A DNA stretch of 10,533 nucleotides from Candidatus Minthomonas equi (lineage in GTDB: Bacteria; Bacteroidota; Bacteroidia; Bacteroidales; UBA932), in assembly GCA_018064575.1 (NCBI GenBank), contig JAGHUZ010000015.1:1-10533 (forward strand), read 5' to 3'. The position numbers were made by a program, and so were the translations under genes. Within the stretch, counting starts at the first letter, position 1; each line of letters starts with the position of its first letter. Under the pieces are notes generated by a model that saw only the letters and a list, made by a program, of their open reading frames with translations, did not search any database and was not told the origin of the DNA. Of the stretch, positions 1-7,786 are shown piece after piece.

Positions 1-1577
1 ACGTAAGATGCCGTAAGCTTGAAAATAGGGTCAACACTCAGTCTGGTATGAAAATCCGCCTTGAACCCGGAAATTCTATATGTATTCCACCCCAGCCTGA
101 AGAGGACATTGACGACATCCTGCGAATCAAACCTCAACCCGAGGGACATAACGTGCGGTTCCGAAGGGGTGGTTTTAAGCGTAAGCACATAACTGTCATC
201 TTCAGCCGGATTCAGCATATATTCAATTTTCTTGAAAAAACCTGTTCCGTAACATATTGAAACAGCCATATCCAAATCTTGCCCGCTGGCCTGAGTCATC
301 CTGTCAAGCCCGGATTTCCTCATCAGCCAAACTTTATCCGACTCAGTTACACCCTCTATCCTGATATCCGAAATTTCCACTTCAGTTTCAGAAAGCGGAG
401 AAACGTTTTTGGCAGGAGGAGCCTTGTAAACCGTATGTGAAGGAGCGCCGAGAGAATCAAGCTGTTTTCTAAGGGCTACGAGGATGTCCCGCTTGGCATC
501 CGCTGCAGCATAACCGCGATTAATCAGGGTTCTTATGGATTTAGGGTCAAAACTCAATGTACCATAACCGTTGACATCCGGTCTGATATAAATGGTACAC
601 TGTTCCCTGTTCTCAGCTATCGAGCCCCTGGTTATTATGTCGAACAATCGTCCGAGCAGTTCCGGCAATGAACGGATTTCTTCAGGTTCCACCTTTTCAT
701 CTTCCGAAACCTCTATGCCGATGACGATATCGGCACCCATATCCCTGCAAACTTTTACGGGAAAATTGTTGAACATTCCGCCATCCACCAAAAGCATATC
801 ACCATATCTGGTCGGGGCGAACACACCGGGAATGGCCATCGAACCACGTATGGCATCCGGAAGTCTTCCGTTCCGAATCACGACCTCATTTTTGGAAATG
901 ATATCGGAACCGATACAGGCGAATGGTATAGGCAGGTCATTGAAATCCATCGAATCCTGATATCCCACACTCAAACAATTGAACAGATTCTGAAGATTGC
1001 TTCCTTCGATAAATCCGCCCGGCAGGGACCGCATAAAATTCAGGCCGCCTTCGGGGGAGGAATCCCCTTCATTCCTTTTCACCGCCCTCATTCTGTCCCG
1101 GAATGCTTTATTCTCCCTTTTCAAGTTTCCGTTCAGGGTACCTACATTGAAGGGAACATTCAAAAGATACTTGCCGTCATACTCCTTTTCCACGGAGCTC
1201 ATTCCCCTGCGCTGCATTCTGTTGGACAAGTATATGCTCCAATCCATCCCGCTTATCAGGGTATCCATCTGTTCCGCGCTGTAACCGAGACTGTAAAGAC
1301 CTCCGATAATCGACCCGATACTGGTACCGGTCACATAATCTATCGGAATGCCCACCTCCTCAAGGACCTTCAGAACCCCTATATGTGCCGCACCCTTGGC
1401 GCCTCCACCGGCAAATGCAATGCCTATTTTAGGGCGTCTTGCTGTGACGGAAATCTCTGACGCAGCGGTGTCGGCTGATGCATACAAAGTCCCTGCGACC
1501 TCACCGGAAGCCGCTTGTGGCAGAAAAAAAAGAAAAGCCGCCAGCGTCACCGTCAGAAAAAGGATGTTTTTCGTCAT
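1..1577 (-). CDS. Patatin-like phospholipase with POTRA and outer-membrane barrel (partial, C-terminus beyond window)
   Basis: The frame is open for 525 codons from ATG at 1577 to the window edge, with no stop. A hydrophobic N-terminus (residues 1-24, MTKNILFLTVTLAAF...) looks like a signal peptide. The patatin domain follows at about 50-300: oxyanion motif GGGAKG (57-62), nucleophile elbow GTSIG (84-88, catalytic Ser86) and catalytic dyad Asp265 in VDGG. Residues about 400-470 (EVEISDIRIEGVTESDKV...) resemble a POTRA repeat, and from about 473 alternating hydrophobic/polar strands begin, as in an outer-membrane barrel. This order matches PlpD-type (type Vd) patatins, which hydrolyse phospholipid or other acyl esters, either secreted or tethered at the outer membrane. 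The start overlaps the TolC stop by one base (TAATG), implying translational coupling. Family members usually exceed 700 residues, so roughly 200 or more are missing here. Catalysis looks intact; substrate and final location are inference. Confidence 0.9.
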   Translation of the reverse strand, partial: MTKNILFLTVTLAAFLFFLPQAASGEVAGTLYASADTAASEISVTARRPKIGIAFAGGGAKGAAHIGVLKVLEEVGIPIDYVTGTSIGSIIGGLYSLGYSAEQMDTLISGMDWSIYLSNRMQRRGMSSVEKEYDGKYLLNVPFNVGTLNGNLKRENKAFRDRMRAVKRNEGDSSPEGGLNFMRSLPGGFIEGSNLQNLFNCLSVGYQDSMDFNDLPIPFACIGSDIISKNEVVIRNGRLPDAIRGSMAIPGVFAPTRYGDMLLVDGGMFNNFPVKVCRDMGADIVIGIEVSEDEKVEPEEIRSLPELLGRLFDIITRGSIAENREQCTIYIRPDVNGYGTLSFDPKSIRTLINRGYAAADAKRDILVALRKQLDSLGAPSHTVYKAPPAKNVSPLSETEVEISDIRIEGVTESDKVWLMRKSGLDRMTQASGQDLDMAVSICYGTGFFKKIEYMLNPAEDDSYVLTLKTTPSEPHVMSLGLRFDSQDVVNVLFRLGWNTYRISGFKADFHTRLSVDPIFKLTASY

Positions 1578-2968
1578 TACAGCCTGCCTACGCTCTTGAG
1601 ATACTTGGTATAAGCAAGACGACACGATGCCACCGCTTCGATATAATCAGCCTCAGCCTTGTATTTCTGGCTCTGAGCTTCAAGAACATCATTAATGGTT
1701 CCCATCCCCGTCTGATATCGATTGACTGCAGTCTTGAGATTCATATCGGCATCTTCAATGGATGTTTCCGACATATCAGCCTGAAGCTGCGCATCAGTAA
1801 GGTCCATACGGTTCTTCGTCATCTCCAGTTTCATAAGGTCCTGCATCTGCTGCGCTTCATTGACAGCCATCTCGTGCTGTTTCTTCGCTGAACGGACTTT
1901 ATATACACCTTCGCCCCATTGGAAAATGGGGATTTTCAAAGTGGCCATTACGGCAAATCCAGCGTCATCCAGAAGGGGGCTGCCCAGAAAATCCAGCCCC
2001 CTGGCATAACTGTACGAAGCCATAGCACCCAATTGAGGCAGGAAATCGGCACGTGCCACCTTTATCGCCTGTGCCTTGAGTTCCGTATTGCGGTCGAGCA
2101 ATTTGTACTCCGGACGGTTCTCCACTTCACCGGAGAGGTCAGTGAACTGCTCCCGGGAAACATCAAAGCCATCGGTAAAGACATTGAACTCCGACTCCAG
2201 GGGAACACCCATAGAATGACAGAGATTCATCAATGCCAAATGCAAACCGTTGTCAGCCTTGGAACACATCAGACGGGCATTGTTAATCTGAACCTTAACC
2301 TTAAGAAGGTCATTTGAAGTCGCCATCCCCACATCCACAGCATCCTGAACACTTTTATAAACGCTGTCCACAGCCTGCGCGAAACTATAAGCGGCACCAC
2401 GCAGTTTTTCGGTCTTCACATAAGTCCAATAAGCCTCATCTACCGAGGTAATCACCTCCGCACGGCTTTTCTGGATATTGAGTGACGCCATTTCCGAACC
2501 GATTTTGGACATTTTGTATCCCGCTACGATTTTTCCTCCCATAAAGATGGGTTGGGTCACCCTTACACCGGCCAGATATGTATTTGCAGGATTCAGTTCC
2601 AATGTCAAGGGAGAAATCGACCCCGCCAACTGGGCAAGCATAGCCGGATCCTGAATGAAAGGCTGGATAATCGGAGGAAGTATTTTTTCCAGCGGCACGT
2701 CATACTGGAATGACCTGGAAGTCCACAGATAAAGGGCATATCCTGAAATTTTGGGAAGGAAATTGGTACGCATCGCCTTCCGGTCATATTCCTGCCTGTC
2801 AAACTGCAGATTCGCATTTTCTATCGTCAGACTACTGTCGAGGGCGATGGCTCTGCACTGTACAAGTGACAGTGTGGGCACCACGGTACCCGTTTGATTC
2901 TGCGCAGATACAGTGAATGAAAAAGAGAGTGCGAAGAATACTGAAACCGCATAAAATAGTCTTTTCAT
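1577..2968 (-). CDS. TolC-family outer-membrane efflux channel
   Basis: This 463-residue protein has a signal peptide (MKRLFYAVSVFFALSFSFTVSA, cleaved about A22/Q23) with no lipobox cysteine, so it is a non-lipidated channel. The body is mostly amphipathic helix in two internally similar halves, each containing a transmembrane strand segment: the first around TYLAGVRVTQPIFMGGKIVA, the second around GFAVMATLKIPIFQWGEGVY. The paired 'P-I-F-x-G-G / P-I-F-x-W-G-E-G' turns are typical of the outer-membrane efflux protein family, as is the late helix YQTGMGTINDVLEAQ. It should form the trimeric exit duct for the adaptor and pump encoded just upstream. ATG 2968 is preferred over TTG 2974 because GGAG at 2980-2977 lies 8 nt before it. 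The gap to the pump stop is 12 nt, and the stop overlaps the next gene's start. Export substrate cannot be read from the sequence. Confidence 0.93.
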   Translation of the reverse strand: MKRLFYAVSVFFALSFSFTVSAQNQTGTVVPTLSLVQCRAIALDSSLTIENANLQFDRQEYDRKAMRTNFLPKISGYALYLWTSRSFQYDVPLEKILPPIIQPFIQDPAMLAQLAGSISPLTLELNPANTYLAGVRVTQPIFMGGKIVAGYKMSKIGSEMASLNIQKSRAEVITSVDEAYWTYVKTEKLRGAAYSFAQAVDSVYKSVQDAVDVGMATSNDLLKVKVQINNARLMCSKADNGLHLALMNLCHSMGVPLESEFNVFTDGFDVSREQFTDLSGEVENRPEYKLLDRNTELKAQAIKVARADFLPQLGAMASYSYARGLDFLGSPLLDDAGFAVMATLKIPIFQWGEGVYKVRSAKKQHEMAVNEAQQMQDLMKLEMTKNRMDLTDAQLQADMSETSIEDADMNLKTAVNRYQTGMGTINDVLEAQSQKYKAEADYIEAVASCRLAYTKYLKSVGRL

Positions 2969-2976
2969 TTCCAAAT

Positions 2977-2980
2977 CTCC
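2977..2980 (-). promoter_or_regulatory. Shine-Dalgarno-like GGAG before the TolC gene
   Basis: GGAG lies directly after the pump stop codon and 8 nt before ATG 2968. It is the clearest ribosome-binding sequence in the operon, and it decides for ATG 2968 over the TTG two codons upstream. Confidence 0.5.
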
Positions 2981-5900
2981 TTATTCATTTAACATTTTAT
3001 CTTCTGTCACTGCAGATTCCGTGGACTTGGTTATCCCGAAGAACAATGAGTACAATGCAGGAAGGAAGATGAGTATAATCAAGGTCCCGACTGTGAGACC
3101 GCCCATAATAGTCACGGCGAGAGAGCCGAAGAGAGGATCGGACAAAAGTGGTATCATACCGACTACAGTAGTCAGTGACGCCATCATAACCGGACGGAAA
3201 CGGGACACGGTCGAATCTATGAGAGCCTTGTAAGGTTTCTCTCCCGAATTGATACGGAAGGATATATCGTCGATGAGAACGATACCATTCTTTATCATCA
3301 TACCGATAATTCCGAGACAGCCCACTATGGCCACGAAACCGAAACCCTTACCGGATGCAAGCATTCCGAATACGACACCGATAGCCACCATAGGAATACA
3401 GCACAGAATGACAAGAGGTTTCCTTATATCCTTGAACAAAGCTATCATAATCAGAATCATCATCACTATCGACAGAGGGACATTCTTGAACAGATATTTG
3501 GATGACTGTTCAGATGCATCATATTCACCCAGCCATACAAGGCTGTATCCTTCAGGAAGTTCTATCGCTTCTATTTTCTCAAGGATGTCATCACGTGCCT
3601 GCGCTGCGGTATAGCCGTAGGCATTATTACACTGGGCTTTGATGGCACGTTCACCGTTCCTGCGGCAGACCACCTGTTCATCCCACCTGATTTTCAATCC
3701 GGAAGTAACCTGATTCAGAGGAACAGAACCGACCACCTGACGAATAATGTCTTCTTCGCGGATAATTCCGTTCATTATATCAAAAACGGTCTTCATATTG
3801 ACACCGCTCGCAGATATCGACATAGGCCAGATGGGGGCATTCTCGACAGATTCTATATTGTTCCCCTCCGCATCGGTACTCTTAAGCATCACTTTTATCA
3901 TTCTATCGTCATTTCTGAATTCGGCCACAGGAATACCTCCCATAGCTGCCATCACTGAGCGACCTGCATCAGAGCGCGAAACACCGGTCTGACGAGCCGC
4001 TGACTGATCATAATCAAGTACCAGTACCGGAGCTTTCTCCGACCAGTTATTGGTTTCCATAAACGTGGCATCACTCTCGCGCATAATGCTCTCGGCCTGC
4101 TCACAGAGATCCTTCAGAACCGCCGGGTCCGGACCGATGAAAGTGGCCTCGATAGGATAATCCCTGTACATCAGGTTATATCGTTTAACCCGGACATAAG
4201 CCTGCGGATAACGTTCCGTCAACTCCCGCTGAAGTTCGGGAATACTCTTTATCATCTTCTCCGCGTCCTTGAAATCGACGATAAGTTCACCGTAACTCAT
4301 CGACGGCGAAGCGATGGCACGCACCAGGCAATATCGTCCCGGAGACCCCCCCAGACTTGATGTAATATGCGTCACATTCTCATCTTGCCTGAGCATATTC
4401 TCCATATCGACGATATCTTTCATCACTTCATCCGAAGTGGCCCCTTCAGGGCGTCTGTATTCGATATAGAGCTGACTGTAATCCATATCGGGGAAAAACA
4501 TCTGAGGCAGATACCTGTAACAGTAAACGCTTAAGAAAAGTAGTCCCACAGCTATGGTTACCGTCAGAATACGATTGTTCATCGTAAAATCAAGCACATT
4601 TCTGAGGGCCCGGTAGAAAACATTGCCATATGGGTCTTTCTGTTCGGACACGTCAGAGGAGGCACGCTTTTTCCGCGCCAATGACACTGAAGCGTGAATG
4701 GGAACGTGCGTAAGAGCCAGAAGCCAGCTCAAAAGAAGAGATACAGCCACCACGATAAACAAATCCCGTACATATGTACCGGCCACGTCGGGGGACATAA
4801 ATATGGGGAAGAATGCCAGAATGGCTATGATAGTGGCTCCGAGCAGAGGAATCGCAGTCTTTCTGCCGATTCGCGTAAAACAGTCCGGTTTCTTTATGCC
4901 GCTGTTCATATCCACAAGAATACCGTCTATGATAACAATGGCATTGTCCACAAGCATACCCATAGCCAGAATAAAAGAGCCGAGGGACACTCTCTGTAGT
5001 GTTCCGTGTGCCATATTGAGGATAAAGAATGAACCGAATACTATTATTATCAGAGATATACCTATTATCAAGCCGCTCTTGAAGCCCATAGTCAACATAA
5101 GAACGAAGACCACGATAAGAACCGACTCTATCAGGTTAATGAGGAATGTTGACAAGGCATTATTGACAAGGTCAGGCTGATTGAACACTGGATGTACCTC
5201 TATTCCTATAGGTATATCCTCCCCGATAACTCTTTCAATCGTCTGCTTCACCTGAGGGCCTATTTTGGTGATATCGGTGCCGGAATGAGCGGATATCAGT
5301 ATGCCGACGGCATGCTTCCCGTCATAACGGAGTGAATTGCGGACAGGCTCTTCGAAACTGAAATATATGTCTGCCACGTCAGAAAGGCGGAGCTGGTCAT
5401 CTTCGTGCCCTTGAATCAGAAGATTACGGACATCATCTATAGTAGCGAAACCATCTCCGATTTCGACGCGCATCCTCTTGTCTCCGCTTTCGAAATAGCC
5501 GGCATAGACTTTGCTGTTCTGATTTCTCAAGGTAAGAAGGACTTCAATGGGATGAACCCCGAGATTTCCCATCCTCTCCTGCTTGATTTCAACATTCACG
5601 CACTTGGCTCTTTCGCCATAAATCTGCACTTGAGAGATTCCTTCTATCTTCTGAACTTCAAGGGACAATAATTGGGCGTAACGGGAAAGTTCCTGGTCAT
5701 CGAATCCGTCAGAAGTCATCGCGTAGAACATTCCATATACATCGCCATAGTCATCCATTATTCTGGTGGAGACTCCATCCGGCAATGAAGCGGATGTATC
5801 ATAAACCTTCCTCCTGAGCAGGTCCCACTGCTGTTGGGTATCATCATCCTGAACAGTAGTAAGCAGTTCGACCGTAAGCATTGCCACATCATTGCAGCAT

Positions 5901-6148
5901 TTCGACTCGACATTGGCGACGCTTGCCATCGAGCGTATGGATTTTTCAAGTGGAATGACCGCTTCAAGTTCCACCTGATGGGCTGAAGCACCGGGATATA
6001 TAACGGCCACGACGGCCCTTTTCACCTTGATTTCAGGGTCTTCCAGCTTGCTCATGGACCGATAGGAAAGATATCCTCCGAGAACAAGAGTTATCAGACA
6101 AGTCACCACCAGTGGCTTGTTTTTAAGTGCAAAACTTCCTAAATCCAT
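2981..6148 (-). CDS. RND-family efflux pump, inner-membrane permease subunit
   Basis: This 1055-residue protein is full length for AcrB-type RND pumps. The predicted layout is TM1 at about 10-30, a first large periplasmic loop (30-330), TM2-6 (332-485), TM7 (528-547), a second periplasmic loop (550-880) and TM8-12 (886-1037). The TM4 proton-relay motif reads GMLVDNAIVIID, with Asp401 kept and the second position Asn402; TM10 has IKNGIVLID with Lys953, and RFRPVMM gives Arg985. The N-terminal SKLEDPEIKVKRAVV followed by YPGAS fits the 'LEDP' subgroup of hydrophobe/amphiphile exporters (TriC-like, from memory). It should use the proton gradient to move substrate from periplasm or inner-membrane outer leaflet into the adaptor/TolC conduit. 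It lies 3 nt after the adaptor stop. The periplasmic loops hold seven cysteines (84, 85, 183, 607, 682, 828, 840), which is many for this family. Substrate is unknown. Confidence 0.95.
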   Translation of the reverse strand: MDLGSFALKNKPLVVTCLITLVLGGYLSYRSMSKLEDPEIKVKRAVVAVIYPGASAHQVELEAVIPLEKSIRSMASVANVESKCCNDVAMLTVELLTTVQDDDTQQQWDLLRRKVYDTSASLPDGVSTRIMDDYGDVYGMFYAMTSDGFDDQELSRYAQLLSLEVQKIEGISQVQIYGERAKCVNVEIKQERMGNLGVHPIEVLLTLRNQNSKVYAGYFESGDKRMRVEIGDGFATIDDVRNLLIQGHEDDQLRLSDVADIYFSFEEPVRNSLRYDGKHAVGILISAHSGTDITKIGPQVKQTIERVIGEDIPIGIEVHPVFNQPDLVNNALSTFLINLIESVLIVVFVLMLTMGFKSGLIIGISLIIIVFGSFFILNMAHGTLQRVSLGSFILAMGMLVDNAIVIIDGILVDMNSGIKKPDCFTRIGRKTAIPLLGATIIAILAFFPIFMSPDVAGTYVRDLFIVVAVSLLLSWLLALTHVPIHASVSLARKKRASSDVSEQKDPYGNVFYRALRNVLDFTMNNRILTVTIAVGLLFLSVYCYRYLPQMFFPDMDYSQLYIEYRRPEGATSDEVMKDIVDMENMLRQDENVTHITSSLGGSPGRYCLVRAIASPSMSYGELIVDFKDAEKMIKSIPELQRELTERYPQAYVRVKRYNLMYRDYPIEATFIGPDPAVLKDLCEQAESIMRESDATFMETNNWSEKAPVLVLDYDQSAARQTGVSRSDAGRSVMAAMGGIPVAEFRNDDRMIKVMLKSTDAEGNNIESVENAPIWPMSISASGVNMKTVFDIMNGIIREEDIIRQVVGSVPLNQVTSGLKIRWDEQVVCRRNGERAIKAQCNNAYGYTAAQARDDILEKIEAIELPEGYSLVWLGEYDASEQSSKYLFKNVPLSIVMMILIMIALFKDIRKPLVILCCIPMVAIGVVFGMLASGKGFGFVAIVGCLGIIGMMIKNGIVLIDDISFRINSGEKPYKALIDSTVSRFRPVMMASLTTVVGMIPLLSDPLFGSLAVTIMGGLTVGTLIILIFLPALYSLFFGITKSTESAVTEDKMLNE

Positions 6149-6151
6149 AAG

Positions 6152-7246
6152 CTACAACAAGTTTCCGACATTAGTTTCAGTTTCCGGTGCCATAACTTTC
6201 ACCTTCTGACCGGGAATAAGGGAATGAACGCCGGCAGTGACGACCTGTTCACCATCCCTGACTCCATCAGACAGGGAAACGACACCTTCCCGCTTGATTT
6301 CCACTATGCTTACAGCACGTTTATTCACAGTATTGTCATTTTCAAGAACCCAGACCATATTCTTGCCATCCTCCTCGAATAACGCTCCGATAGGGATACT
6401 CACAAGATTTTCAGTACCATAGTCATAACGGATATAAACCATAGCGGACATTCCGGCATAGGGGACATCACTGCCGGACAAGTCGGATTCAAAGGCGAAT
6501 CTGGCTGTAAAGAGCTGGTTCAGATTGGCTTTTTTCGTGATATTCACAAGACGAATCGGAAAAGTTTTATCCGGATATACCTTAAGCATACAGTAAAAAT
6601 CACAGAACATACTCCTCTTGATAAAATCCTCCGAAGGGATATTGATTTCCACCTCGGGAGCCGAACCGCTTATCATTGAAATGACTGGAAGCCCGGCGGA
6701 AACGGGCTCCCCTGCACTGAAATTCACCTTTTGCACATATCCGTCGAACGGTGCCCTGAGCTTGGTATCCTCCAATGCATTCTTGTGAGCGTTGTATTTG
6801 GCCGTTATCTGCTGAAGACCATACACTGCCTTGTCCCTGTCGTTTTTGGAAACACTGTTCCTGTCTGAAAGGGTAATGACTCTCTCGGCCTCTGCCTTTA
6901 CCTGAAGATATTCTGCTTCAGTCGCAGAAAATTGGATTTTGTAATCTCTGTCATCCATCTCGGCCAGAACCTCACCTTTCCTCACCTGCTGTCCCTGTTT
7001 CACTTTAATCCTGGAAATGGGACCCGCTATTCTGAATGACACGTTTACATCTTCCCGCGGAATCACTTTGCCGGGGTAGGATATCGTAATTCTATTGCTT
7101 TTCAAGGCAGCGGTAGCGACCTTGACGTGAGTGGCAGCACTTCCGGTTTTTTGTCCGCCATCGGATGAACCGTAAGACGAAAGACAAAGAAACAGAACAA
7201 CTGTGAAAGCTGTCGCTGCAAATCCTGATAAAAAGTTAAGTTTCAT
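6152..7246 (-). CDS. Periplasmic adaptor (HlyD/AcrA-type membrane fusion protein)
   Basis: Counting from ATG 7246 the protein has 364 residues. The order is a hydrophobic N-terminal segment (about 5-24), a lipoyl half-motif (GQQVRKGEVLAEMDDRDY, about 85-102), a short helical hairpin (about 106-158), the second lipoyl half (LRAPFDGYVQKVNFSAGEPV, about 163-182), a beta-barrel domain (about 190-280) and a membrane-proximal domain ending near Ala353. This is the standard adaptor bridging an RND pump and TolC. In-frame ATG 7282 would add 12 very basic residues and overlap the upstream gene by 23 nt; I prefer 7246, but 7282 is possible. The N-terminus reads L22-S-S-Y25-G where a lipoprotein would have L-S-S-C-G, so the expected lipidated cysteine is Tyr (codon TAC, one change from TGC). 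Cys21 just upstream has a poor lipobox (L-F-L). A CxxxC (Cys215, Cys219) sits in the barrel domain. Confidence 0.92.
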   Translation of the reverse strand: MKLNFLSGFAATAFTVVLFLCLSSYGSSDGGQKTGSAATHVKVATAALKSNRITISYPGKVIPREDVNVSFRIAGPISRIKVKQGQQVRKGEVLAEMDDRDYKIQFSATEAEYLQVKAEAERVITLSDRNSVSKNDRDKAVYGLQQITAKYNAHKNALEDTKLRAPFDGYVQKVNFSAGEPVSAGLPVISMISGSAPEVEINIPSEDFIKRSMFCDFYCMLKVYPDKTFPIRLVNITKKANLNQLFTARFAFESDLSGSDVPYAGMSAMVYIRYDYGTENLVSIPIGALFEEDGKNMVWVLENDNTVNKRAVSIVEIKREGVVSLSDGVRDGEQVVTAGVHSLIPGQKVKVMAPETETNVGNLL

Positions 7247-7259
7247 GCCTTTGTTATTC

Positions 7260-7733
7260 TTATTTATTTTCTTTATTTTCATTCAAATATTGTTCCACTA
7301 TGGACGCTGCTATCCTGCACAATTCTCCGCAAGGGCGCTTTTCATAATACCCCGGTGTCCTGGGCGACGGAGCGGCGCTCTCCTTCATCAGTGGTGTCAA
7401 TCCCAGAAGTTCCCTGCATACGATGGAACCGTTCAGTTCCCTGAAGCGTTCGGCAAAATGCCGGACCAGCTCGTAATTGGCTGTTTTGGCTGCACGGTCA
7501 TCCACATCCACCGCCGGAATTATGAAACCTGCCAGAATCGTCATTCCTGATACTGTTCCGCACACTTCCCTCATTCTTCCCATTCCTCCTCCAAACCCGG
7601 AGCATATCATCGCCAAGGTACTCTCATCCGGACCGCCTTTGGCAGCGATATAGTCGCTGAATGCCAGCACTACGGACTGACAGCAGTTATATCCCGAACG
7701 GAACAATTCATATGCGCACTCTGAGCGATTCAT
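7260..7733 (-). CDS. C_GCAxxG_C_C family putative redox-active protein
   Basis: The protein has 157 residues from ATG 7733. Family hallmarks are ELFRSGYNCCQSVVLAF (Cys17, Cys18), CSGFGGGMGRMREVCGTVSG (Cys44, Cys58), a NYELVRHFAERFRELNGSIVCRELLG block (Cys106), and a C-terminal RPCGELCRIAA (Cys135, Cys139). These are the spaced cysteines and glycine-rich centre that define the C_GCAxxG_C_C family, described as putatively redox-active or metal-binding, with no established reaction that I know of. There is no signal peptide, so it should be cytoplasmic. The frame extends upstream to ATG 7781, but those 16 residues are unlike the family, whose members begin at about MNRSECAYELF, and would run into the divergent promoter region. 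It appears to be the first gene of the efflux operon, 13 nt before the adaptor start. Length is normal. Function is unassigned. Confidence 0.85.
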   Translation of the reverse strand: MNRSECAYELFRSGYNCCQSVVLAFSDYIAAKGGPDESTLAMICSGFGGGMGRMREVCGTVSGMTILAGFIIPAVDVDDRAAKTANYELVRHFAERFRELNGSIVCRELLGLTPLMKESAAPSPRTPGYYEKRPCGELCRIAASIVEQYLNENKENK

Positions 7734-7737
7734 ACCG

Positions 7738-7745
7738 CAAAAATA
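7738..7745 (-). promoter_or_regulatory. Possible Bacteroidota -7 box for the efflux operon
   Basis: TATTTTTG on the minus strand matches the Bacteroidota -7 consensus TAnnTTTG. It ends only 4 nt before ATG 7733, so its transcript would be nearly leaderless. I see no convincing -33 TTG element at the right distance. The region is A/T-rich and such a match can arise by chance. Confidence 0.2.
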
Positions 7746-7757
7746 AGAAAAGTGTAT

Positions 7758-7765
7758 TACCTTTG
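7758..7765 (+). promoter_or_regulatory. Possible Bacteroidota -7 box for the nucleotidyltransferase/kinase unit
   Basis: TACCTTTG on the plus strand fits TAnnTTTG and lies 21 nt before ATG 7787, giving a short leader of about 15 nt. A matching -33 TTG is not obvious. It is the better of the two promoter candidates in the 53-bp divergent gap. Confidence 0.35.
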
Positions 7766-7786
7766 TCACATATTTAATCACTAAAG

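Noticed and set aside
1478..1891. 137-codon plus-strand frame crossing the patatin/TolC junction
   Set aside because: It is antisense to two well-supported genes that overlap by one base, with no plausible start signal or family resemblance.
4921..4950. Asp-Asn instead of Asp-Asp in the pump's TM4 proton-relay motif (LVDNAIV)
   Set aside because: The first Asp, TM10 Lys and TM11 Arg are kept, and VDNAIV is a common variant outside the Proteobacterial AcrB group, so it is not evidence of a broken pump.
4698..5180. 160-codon open frame on the plus strand, antisense to the RND pump
   Set aside because: It lies wholly inside a confidently assigned pump gene. Its translation is rich in Ile, Arg and Thr with no recognisable domain, as expected of an antisense shadow.
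7203..7550. 115-codon plus-strand frame opposite the adaptor start and the Cys-rich gene
   Set aside because: The minus strand carries clear family motifs across this interval, and the plus-strand product resembles nothing I recognise.
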